Source of the DNA: Limonium bicolor
Lineage: Eukaryota > Streptophyta > Magnoliopsida > Caryophyllales > Plumbaginaceae
Reading direction: 5' to 3'
DNA: 64,000 nucleotides
NCBI GenBank assembly: GCA_023374045.1
Contig: CM041778.1
Coordinates: forward strand, 99,016,839 to 99,080,838
Shown here: one piece after another, positions 55,141 to 64,000 of the stretch
How positions within the stretch are numbered: the stretch's first letter is position 1
Layout: each line of letters begins with the position of its first letter
The notes under the pieces: generated by a model
Seen by the model: only the letters and a program-made list of their open reading frames with translations
Database searches by the model: none
What the model was told of the DNA's origin: nothing
Position numbers and translations under genes: made by a program

Positions 55141-56039
55141 AAAAGGAAAGCTGAATTGAATCTGCTCGTTCTATAATGCGGGATGGTTTATAGTATAACC
55201 AACTTTAGGTATGGGATTAAGTGGATTTAGTGAGTTATCTGATGTGAACGATATAGTTTATTTGATGTTTGGAGCTAGTTTCTCTCAAACAGCTGCTTCG
55301 TTTGTCTTGGTATTTTTATAGTTTATTTGATGGTATATTTATAACATAAAGAGGTGATTCATGCATGGTTTACTTGGGTCATGTGTTATTAAATAATATT
55401 GGTGAATAGGAAACAACCCGAACAACAACAGCTAAAAAAATGCCGAGACGAACATGACAATTTGGTAACATATCTGATGGCATGTTTACAATATAAATAG
55501 CTGAGCCCTACATGTGTCCCGTTTGGGTGGGACACGTTGATCCAATGTTATCCTCTAATAACATAATGTCATATATAAAAAAACCAAAACAAAAAATGCT
55601 ACAAATATATTGAGTCGAACATAAGCAAAGCCTTTTACAACAATTAAGTGGACATTACTTTTTCTTACAATGATGACTGCAACCCCTCAATGAAGAAATT
55701 TTATTAAGAGTTTGTTTTTCTCGGGGAAACAACTACTAATTCATGTTTGTAGCTGGGAGCAAAATTGATATATAACGTTGATGGTGGAACTGGAAAGTGG
55801 GGTAGTACAGTTTTACATAAGAGAATACTCGTTCAGTTCTACACCTTGCATGAGTTGAAAAGTTCTGTATGTACTAAGTTCCAACTGTATTAACAACTTC
55901 TTGTATAAGTTGCAATATTGTAGAAATTATTGTCCCATAGAATGTGAAAACCATTCAAACAAGTTAACAACATCATCAATTTAAATGTTGCCAACTAGGT
56001 AGAAGCATGACAAACTGCTGCTAAGGGTTCAAAGATCTA
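55141..56039. other. 3' flank, intergenic
   Basis: Probable 3' UTR of the small gene for roughly the first 200 bp, then AT-rich DNA with no gene. Confidence 0.4.
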
Positions 56040-56347
56040 ATGCAGTGGGTCACTGCTGGACCCTTGAGTGATGCTGAGGATGGAGTCCGTAGAAGGAGTC
56101 TGTCTTCAGAAGAAGTGTCTAATGACTAAATCTGTTGTAACTGTCAGTGAAATTTAAGGAGAAGGTTATCTCTGATCGCTGTTGAAGATTGAGCAACCTT
56201 AACACACTATCTTGGGCCGCAAAATTTGGGTTGTGGATCTTAGACAAGAAAGCCACAAAGTCAAATCTGAAATTTGTGTCAAGTGAACGTTACTGCCCAA
56301 TTAATTAGGAACTGCCTCTTTTTAACGGTTCTGAGAGAAATTCTATT

Positions 56348-56365
56348 TAAGAGCACGTGCTCTTA
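56348..56365. promoter_or_regulatory. 18-bp perfect palindrome containing a G-box
   Basis: TAAGAGCACGTGCTCTTA is perfectly self-complementary, with CACGTG at its centre, inside the copia LTR and overlapping a TATTTAAG box. It could be a bZIP/bHLH site in the LTR promoter. Confidence 0.6.
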
Positions 56366-56740
56366 GTTATTACCCATGCTTCTTTGTCTGAATTAACTAG
56401 CATTCTGAAAGAATTTTATATTCGAAGAGTGAGAGAAGCACTTATCACACTTTTTTTTTATTTCCTTGAGCGTCACATTGTCAGATCTGTTCTAGGTGGT
56501 TCCTAGTATTACTTTCATTTTTCATTGAGTAAAATAATAGGATTAATAAGAGTAATTACTAAGTAGATTTCTTCTAATTAGTAAGAAGTGTAAACTCTTA
56601 TTGTACTCATCAATAAAAGAGTATATTGTGTACTTATGATCGTCGATTGACTACATTCGTTCCATTTGATCGAAAGAGTCCAAGTATTTCAAAGACTTAC
56701 ATCTTGAAATACTTTGAAGTCGGCCCATCGATCATACAAT

Positions 56741-56754
56741 TGGGTATCAGAGCT
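56741..56754 (+). promoter_or_regulatory. Copia primer-binding site
   Basis: TGGGTATCAGAGCT is the canonical TGGTATCAGAGC (initiator tRNA-Met complement) with one inserted G, two bases after the LTR end CATACA. Confidence 0.8.
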
Positions 56755-56784
56755 AAGTTTAGCTGACATGATACTTTCCTCACC

Positions 56785-57775
56785 ATGGGGGATTTGTTTG
56801 CAAATCAAAGTAATAAAATGCAATATGAGCACCCTAGGCTCACATCCGCAAATTATGACCACTAGAAGAACGAGATGAAACAACACTTTGAGTCTATTAA
56901 CTGAGTTATGAGAGTTTATCCCAAACGGAGATCTGCCCGTTCCTCTAAACAAAAAGAATTGGACCCTAGTGGAGAGAAAGACACACGAGCTGAATCATCA
57001 AACACACTATATTATCTAAACGTGTCTTTCTCTTCCTAAGGAGAGGAGAGTCAGTCCCCACAAGTCTGCCAACGGAGTGTGGAAACTCCTTTAGGAAACT
57101 CTTGAAGGAATTACAGAGTTGAAAAAATGTAAAGCTCAAACTGTGGATAGACCACGAAAACTTTCTTCAAAAGCCAGGTGAGTTGCTAGATAACGTACAC
57201 AATCATCTTTAAGAACTAACTTCAGTGATGTAGGAACTTGGCATACTCTGAGATAAATAAAGTGTTCTCTACAAACTCCTTGATAGCTTGAGAGAAGAAT
57301 AGACTGAAAGTGTGATTTTCACCATGGCCTCCAAAGACTTGTCTAAGTGGAATTTCCATTACCTTGGATCATATTTGTTGTCTCTCAATAAGTACAAGAA
57401 GAACATTAAAAAGAAGTTTGGTAATATTGCTTCCTCTACAAATTAAACTGTATCTATCTTTGACCAAGCTTTACAGGCAAAGACTCTCACGGCAGGAAGG
57501 AGAAAGTCTATTTCACCAATAATGCTACTAGACAAGCAAAAGTTGGACTGGTAGACATAATTGTTGAAGGGAGTGCAGCTAAAACTATGGAATACATTCT
57601 TTTCATAGTTAAGAACTTTAGAAATTTCATGAATACTCAGTCAAATTGACAGAGTCACTCGTTTAACACTACTGGGAGACAGACTAGAAGTTCTATCATG
57701 TGCTTCAATTGCAATAAGCCAGGACACTTCAAGAAAGATAGTCCTCTTCTTAAGAGTCACTTCAGCAACATACAA
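56785..57775 (+). pseudogene. Copia gag remnant
   Basis: It starts near MGDLFANQSNKMQ and continues in broken frames. At about 57700-57745 CFNCNKPGHFKKD is followed by Ser where the fourth zinc ligand Cys should be (CX2CX4HX4S), so the knuckle itself is mutated. Stops are frequent. Confidence 0.7.
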
Positions 57776-57784
57776 GGACAATCA

Positions 57785-58020
57785 TTGCTTGGGGGGGGGG
57801 GAGGTTGAGCATTCAATTTGGATATTTTGGTTTTATCCAAAAATCGATATAACCGAATTGTTTTTTTGGATTTGTAACCAAATTTAATAGTTTGGTTATT
57901 CAAATATCCAAATTATAATTTGGTTTGGATTTCAGTTTTGAATCTATCTAATTCAATTAATCAAATTCTCCAAAAAATAAAATAAAAAAACTATTCTCTT
58001 TCCTTTAGTCATTAGGGACA
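57785..58020. other. Foreign AT-rich block at the copia deletion
   Basis: It starts with a G11 run, then alternates TTTGGATATT, GGTTTTATCC and ACCGAATTG words in both orientations. It replaces the missing protease-integrase-RT segment. It may be a simple-repeat-derived insertion or filler DNA. Confidence 0.5.
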
Positions 58021-58021
58021 T

Positions 58022-58920
58022 TATATACGGTTTTACTAGCACCACACTACGTGATCATTTTGCTAACCTCATGAAAAGTGGATTCTTCATGAATGAAATG
58101 GGAGAACTTAAATTTTTCTTAGGATTACAAGTTCATCAAGAAGAGACTGGGACTACGATCCATCAGCAAAATTACATCAAGGAGCTCTTGTTAAAATACA
58201 AACTTGACAATGTTAAAAGCATGTCCACCCCCATGGGTACCACTGATAAACTCCATCGCGATACGGGTGGAGTCGGTCTCAATTCTCCTGAGTACAGAGG
58301 CATGATAGGATCTTTGCTCTATCTTACTGCTAGTAGACTAGACATACTCTATGTGTTTTGTTTGTGTACTCGCTTCCAAGCAAAATCCAAACAATCTCAC
58401 CTCAAAGTTGTCAAGAGAGTCTTTTGGTACCTCAAAGGCATCAGCAATCTATTTCTATGGTACCCTCATTCTTTTACTTTTAGTTTACAAGGTTATAGTG
58501 ACTCAAATCTTGTTGTTTCCCTCTTAGAGAGACTAAGTGCTTATGGCCATGCTCAATTCCTCATTTGTGCCTAGTGTCATGGTTTTCCAAAAAACAGAAT
58601 TGCTTCATTCTTTCCACTGCCGAAGCAGAGTATGTTTCTAGTGCAGCGTGTTGCGCACAACTACTCTGGATGCAGCAACAACTGGAAGACTATCATGTTA
58701 TTCAAGATAATATTATTATTTAATCTAACAACACTAGTGCAATCAAAATATTTGAAAATCCATATCAACACACTCGTACTAAACACAATGATTATCGGTA
58801 TCATTTGCTTTAACTTTTGTTTCAACTGAGCAATAGGTTGCAGATATATTCACTAAGTCCCTCCCTACCGCCAGACTTGAGGCACTTCGCTCAGATATCG
58901 AAATGACTCAATCGACGTAA
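58022..58920 (+). pseudogene. Copia RT C-terminus and RNase H
   Basis: DIIYG begins right after the expected second catalytic Asp of YVDD. It is followed by MGELKFFLGLQVHQ, IHQQNYIKELLLKY, MSTPMGTTDKL, YRGMIGSLLYLTASRLDI, and HLKVVKRVFWYLKG. The RNase H part reads STAEAEYVSSAACCAQLLWM and NTSAIKIFENPYQHTRTKH. The order and spacing are those of plant copia pol. An open frame of 167 codons (58071-58574) remains, the rest has stops. Confidence 0.9.
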
Positions 58921-58930
58921 AACAGGTTGT

Positions 58931-59990
58931 ATCTCCTATCCCTTTACGGTGTAAGTTGGTAGGATTAGCTAAATTGGTCAGAGTCTGTCTATGTTCTCAA
59001 TTTAAATAGACTATCTTTGTTGCATTCTCTGTTAGCTACTTTTACACACAATTTACACACGAACAACAATCCCGATTCTACCCACATACTTAACTACATC
59101 CTAGTTGTTGCTGCCAAATCAAACATCCACCTTTTCTTTCCGTCCATTCACCTCCCTTCTGCAACCCGAACCTCCAACCTCCCAACAATCGTACTCCTGG
59201 TGCTCCCATGGCTTCCTCATCGTTCGACCTCAACATTGGTGGTGTGAAAAGCCCTCCAGAAATTGTCAATGACCTCTTTCGCCTTCAAGAATTCCTCAAT
59301 TGTCTATGATCTCAAATGCGCCCACTCCACACTCTCCAGCCTCCCCCACCATTCAACCCACCTTTGATCACACACTAGAAACCCTAAAAATGCCTATCCC
59401 ACCCCACCTACCTCTGCCGCAGTTACAAAATTCATAGCCACTAACAGTGAAAACTCTTCTATCTCACCTCTACCCTACTCACCGCTGTCAACCAAAAATC
59501 CACCCTTGAAATTGTCCACAACCCAAAACCACCCTCACTTGCTACCTATGAAAACCCAAAACCACCATCGCCTACAACCTTTGACATCCCAAAACCACCA
59601 TCGCCTACTACATCCGAAAACCCTTCGCAAACACCTACGCCTGCTACCTTCGAAAATCCTGCTTCCGCCAAAACCCTGACCCTAACCTTCCTGTTACCAA
59701 CCCCGTGTCTGACCCTACATAATCTCACTGCCCCACTTCCACCCTCTCACCCAAACCACACACTTGCAATTGCAAACAAGCCTCACCTTTTGGGGCCAAG
59801 TGCGTTCTCAAGCAAAAAATCTCCTAACTCGGTTCAGGACGTCTCCTCTACATCTCAAGAATCCACTCAGCTGTGCATCGCAAACATGGTCTCAAGTCAT
59901 GATACTTCAACTAGTGCCACCTCTAAACGGACATCTAAGCGTCTATAACCTTCTATTCCAAGCTCTCAATGGACTACTGAAATACCACTA
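58931..59990 (+). other. Degenerate Pro-rich coding-like DNA
   Basis: A frame from 59209 (MASSSFDLNIGGVKSPPEI) stops after about 34 codons. In another frame 59520-59640 encodes four 11-residue repeats of NPKPPSPTTFE type. A third frame continues Ser/Pro-rich (59764-59948). Together they resemble a frameshifted low-complexity N-terminal region of some protein I cannot name. The reverse frame 59728-59546 is a shadow of the repeat. Confidence 0.4.
59520..59645. repeat. 33-bp coding-type repeat (NPKPPSPTTFE)
   Basis: CCAAAACCACCATCGCCTAC and variants repeat at 33-bp steps, about four copies, the last degenerate. Confidence 0.8.
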
Positions 59991-62560
59991 ACCTGTAAAT
60001 AATTAAAATAATGGTAAATAAATATTATCTAGGGGATTATTAAACCCTGAGAAAAGTATATAAACAGTTAGGCGTTAAAAACGCACCTGAACTCCTTAAG
60101 GTCATAAACGAGTGTTAAGCCGGACCTTAAGCAAACCAAGTTATATAAGCTATGAACATCATATGAAGTTAATCAAGGATCATTATATGACCCTTAGAAC
60201 ACAGGACCTCATCTAAAACTGAGTAAAAGTACAAAATGCCCGGGAGTTCCCTTAAAGGCCCTCAAGGCCCGAAAGTCCCGGAAATACTTTATAAGATGAA
60301 GTAAAGCATTACACTTCATTCCAAATGAACCATAACACTTTATTAAACATATAAGATGGAGTCCTCAAGATAAATTCTCAGTTAAAGACAAAGTGCTCGG
60401 AAGTTCCCGATGGGCCCCCCATAAACCCCTGGGAATGCCCCGGAGAGGTACCGAAGTGGCACAAACTCCAATATAAATCACTCTTAGAGTTCCTATCATT
60501 AATATTCATCATTATAAAGAGGATGCTTGAGCTACTTTTTCAAAAATACACAAAGTGCTCGGGGGAATTTCTTAACGCTCCTTTTTGCCCCGGGAGTGTC
60601 CCAGTAGCCCGGAAATTGTGTCTTGAGTTGATATAACCCCATATAACTCAATGTAACACCTTAACATATTATTATTGACTATAAACAATGTTTATAAACA
60701 CTTGGAACTCATTGTGACTACTTATTTTCCAGAATATCCTCAAAGCACAAAAACGCACCTTCAGGTGTCATAAAAACGCGTTCTACGCAATTACCTTGAA
60801 GCTTTTGAGGAGCCACGAGTTGATAATCTTAAATGGGGAGGAATTGACATCTAAATCAATTAAATCCAGTGCTAAACACATAGCACAAACAGGGCCAATT
60901 TTTAGATTAAAAAGGTACCATAAATCAGCATTTTTACCTTAGAACTTTCATCTTTTACCATGATATAAATGTACCAATTAAATGCTGAAACCTATTACAT
61001 GTTATAATATGGTCTTAATACAATATAGTGTGACCAGAATCAAATTAAAAAAATCAGTCCCATTTACTCCCTATTGTGTGCGCCATTTTAGGTATAATTT
61101 GACTAGTTTTGGCTTAGAAAATTGCCTTATAGATAATGACTCACCTTGCACATGCCATGTTATATTGTGTCAAATAATTCCAGTCAAACAAGCAGCACAT
61201 TACCGATTTCCTACAAGAAAAATGAGAAGGAATCAATCTTTGAAAAACAATGAAATTAAAAATACATAAAAGATCAAAAGTAGATCTAGCTTTTGTATAA
61301 GACTATAAACAAATAAAACAACCCATGTTCTACCTTATGTGGCTGCCGATTTTGTGTGGGAAAAGAAGAGGTTGATTGCCTCATTAATTAGTCAACAAAA
61401 CATAAACCTAACTAAGCATGTATCCATGTTTCAATACAAACAAAATCAAGTGCTTTCTCTAGCCACCCATTACCGAATTCAAGAAATAAAAATGGGATTT
61501 GATTGCCTTATAAAAATTAAACTAAGGTACCTACCAACCTAGGCATGTTCTCTTGTCTTAAAACAAACAAAATCAATTGGCATCTACAACCCTATGCAGC
61601 CGAGAATCACAAGAAAGGAAGCAAAGATGAGCATAGTAATTAGCTTAGAAAATTCAAAGAAGACAAACATCTACCTACATTTATCTTTGTATTCTTCTTT
61701 TAAGTTGTCAAACAAAGACTTCCTTACCTCCTTATCAATCAGCCGGAAGTAGGTTCAATTAAGGGATTTATGGAGCCAAACAATTAAACAATAAACAAAG
61801 AAAAGATTAATCAATTTGACAATTATTGTATCAAAATAATTCTACCCTTGCCAAGCCCTTATTTCCTATGTGAGTTAGTCCATTCTTCCTTTGCCCACTT
61901 CCACCGAATTGGTAAGCCTCTCAACTCTCTCTTTCCTTCTTCATTTGCTAGTCCATTCCTTAGAGCTTTAAAGCTCCATTAATGGTGTTCTAAGTTCTAA
62001 CACCATTTTAATGTAATTTTCCTAGCTAAATCTACTAAGTCTTGAAGCAAGAATCATCCTAGCATCTCTACAAGTTTTTGTAAAGGTTAGATACTCCAAG
62101 GAGGTTCCTAGATTCAACAACAACACAAGGAACAACAAGATCAAGTTAAGGTATATTTTCATGTTTGAAAATCCTAAATAAATACCTAAGCTATTACCGA
62201 AATTTAGAGCTTCTAAATCTATATTCTCTTCACCATTTCATGAAGGAGACTTGGATCTACAAGCATCCCAAGGTGTACCGAAAATACCTTGAAAATACCC
62301 AAGGTAAACTCTTATAAAAACTACTCCAAATCTTACTTTTAAATCCTTGCTAGAAGTCTAACATTTGGATCTCCTAAACCAATGTGTGGAGGCCGAAAGT
62401 TCTTCATCAAAATAGCATTGGAAGAGCTTGGAATTCAAGGAGAAATCAAGTACAAGAATTATCTTGATTTAAGGAGTAAGTTTCTATAATTAAGGTTTAT
62501 TAAGTTTAAGTTTGATTTAAGCTTCAAACTTTGGTATAAAAATTATGTATAAGCCTTAGT
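59991..62560 (+). mobile_element. Ty3/gypsy LTR-like region
   Basis: Non-coding DNA with LTR-like organisation: three spaced copies of a CAAAGTGCTCGG...CCCGGGA-type motif (about 60240, 60385, 60550), a pyrimidine-rich segment (61910-61950) and purine-rich segments ending in GGAGTAAG. It resembles the 15.4-16.9 kb LTR in layout but not closely in sequence. Boundaries are unknown, and the short frames are not genes. Confidence 0.4.
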
Positions 62561-64000
62561 AATATTAAGGCCGAAAATATTGGGTTATAATATCAAGAAA
62601 AATAATTTATAACATATAAGGTAAGATTATTACCTTAAGGTATAAATATGTGTCACAAAAATTAATTATGATACATATATAGTTAAACCGAATTGTCTAA
62701 GAGTAAAATGTTCTATTTTGAGTTTATAATCATTCTAGGTCATTAGCATAATTTTTAGAAGTGTTATATGACTTATATACATTTATATATACATATTATA
62801 AAGTTTAAATCAAGTTTTGAAACCATATGGTAAAAGATATTTAAAGCCGAGAGTAAAATGGTTTAATTGGTGATTTTTGAAGTATATAAGTATACTAGCT
62901 TATATTATAAATTTTGGGAGTATTAAAAATAGCTACAAGTATTTAAATGGCCAGTTTAATAAGTTATGTGGCTAAAATGTAAATTTTGAAAAGATTGGTG
63001 TACAAATAATAATTACCGAGAGCTAATGGGTTAATTTGGTATAATTATGATATAATATAAGGTAGGAATTAACATTATGAATTTTGGTGAATTTAAATAA
63101 GTGTATAAGTATTAAAATAACATTTTATAAAGTTTTGGGGCTATTTTGTAATTTATGGGAAGTTTGGTATATAACCGAGATTATATATGATTTTATGGGT
63201 ATATTAAAGTATTAATTATGAAATTAAGTCTTGGTCAAAGTGTTGACCAAAAACTTTGGGTTAAAATGATTTATGACATAAAATATTAAGTTTATAAAAG
63301 TTTTGGGGTGAATATGTATTTAAGAAAGTTTATTTGTAAAACCGATTATAAATAGGGGCAAATACAAATTATGAAGAATATAAGTGTTCACTTGGTTATT
63401 TAAGGAAAATAAATATTAAAACTATATTATATGAGTTAATATGTAACTTATATAAAGTTTTGGGGTTAAAATGTAAATATAGAAAGAATATGTTGAAAAC
63501 CGAGAAATTAAGGGATTGTTTAATAATTTACAAAAGTTAATGTGTTCATTATGTAATTACCGAATTTATAAGGTTGGCTTTGTAATTTAATAAAGAAAGG
63601 AATTAAAACTAGGTAAAATAATGTATTATGGTATATTATGGAGTATAATGTAAAGTTTATAAAATAAAGGTGGTTATAATAAAAATAACCAAATTGTATA
63701 ATATAAAGAATAAGTGGAAATAATTATGAGTATATAATTAAAGAAATAGAAATATTCTACAAGGTAGAAATTCATTATCACATGTAGTTACTACATAAAA
63801 TAACGGACTGTTAAACTACCTCGAACCACTGTAAAATAACAGGGGAAAAATAAAGAACATACGGGGTTAGTATACTACGGGTATTAGTGCTACAGTGACA
63901 GTACTGTAATACTTAGTGAATAGTTGTATTAACGTTACCCAGTATTGCATGTATATATAACAGCGTACGGGGAGAAACTACTAAGGCGTGTATTGTCAAG
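62561..64000. repeat. AT-rich DNA with diverged 155-170-bp repeats
   Basis: AGTTTTGGGG(C/T)(T/G)AA with TGTAAAT and ACCGAGA words recurs at about 62961, 63131, 63299 and 63456, spacing 170, 168 and 157 bp. Copies share order (AGTTTTGGGG, AATGTAAAT, AAAGTTTGG, ACCGAGA) but are strongly diverged. No gene. The part after 63780 shows no repeat and is unassigned. Confidence 0.55.

Larger units (their letters stand above)
56040..58930 (+). mobile_element. Ty1/copia element with large internal deletion
   Basis: In order: an LTR ending at about 56738, PBS TGGGTATCAGAGC (tRNA-Met type), gag remnants to about 57775 with a knuckle, a block of unrelated AT-rich DNA (57785-58020), then the C-terminal RT and RNase H (58022-58920). 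Protease, integrase and most of the RT are gone. The 5' LTR start and any 3' LTR are not resolved. Confidence 0.8.

Noticed and set aside
54743..55159. Unspliced 138-residue protein
   Set aside because: It reads through an intron with canonical ends; splicing restores a conserved-looking C-terminus and a stop at 55140.

Overview
The window is nuclear DNA of a flowering plant, almost certainly a eudicot. It is AT-rich and intron-bearing, and nested plant transposons dominate it: Ty3/gypsy, Ty1/copia, LINE, SINE, CACTA, and hAT-type or other MITEs. No rRNA or tRNA gene, CRISPR array or bacterial-style operon was seen. The species cannot be told from sequence alone. Only two loci look like intact host genes: a RADIALIS-like single-SANT transcription factor (49546-50442, two exons, 97 aa) and a small conserved plant protein of unknown function (54743-55140, two coding exons, 95 aa, with a probable intron in its 5' UTR).

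Layout. 0-2 kb: reverse-strand LINE ORF1 debris (DUF4283-like region plus CCHC knuckle). 2-6.4 kb: Ty3-type LTR-like DNA carrying a non-autonomous CACTA element (4790-6151), then a gag scrap. 7.2-8.5 kb: tandem repeats, including a 253-bp higher-order array built on CGTTTCCAC. 9.2-9.9 kb: a truncated LINE tail with a 19-bp target duplication and a tRNA-derived SINE with a 7-bp duplication. 10.06-11.47 kb: a 1.4-kb palindrome whose two arms each carry a plant-mobile-domain gene fragment. 11.6-16.9 kb: a pair of 299-bp direct repeats, gypsy-type internal DNA, a polypurine tract and LTR-like DNA.

17.10-26.09 kb is a 9-kb CACTA element with a perfect TTG duplication. It contains two LTRs of one family in opposite orientation, a fragment of a second LTR family, and another 4-kb CACTA element inserted in one of the LTRs. 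28.6-32.9 kb is a decayed L1-type LINE with endonuclease, RT, zinc-binding and RNase H regions. 33.48-43.9 kb is an Athila-like element (LTR, tRNA-Asp-type PBS, gag, protease). A hAT-type MITE sits in its LTR, and its gag is split by a 5.35-kb LTR-type insertion that itself holds a copia-like solo LTR with a GTAAC duplication.

43.98-45.03 kb is reverse-strand copia gag, interrupted by a CACTA element that keeps a 417-codon TNP2-type transposase ORF (46873-48126) but is broken downstream. After the RADIALIS-like gene come a reverse-strand LINE RT fragment (51.4-53.2 kb), the small conserved gene, a gutted copia element (about 56.0-58.9 kb), proline-rich degenerate DNA, and LTR-like AT-rich DNA with diverged 155-170 bp repeats to the window end.

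No new multi-gene system was found. The most unusual items are the plant-mobile-domain palindrome (a natural hairpin-RNA candidate), the inverted LTR pair inside the 9-kb CACTA element, a 25-bp gag-identical patch inside the element that splits that gag, and the clusters of GTCCGGAC-type palindromes shared by several LTR-like regions.
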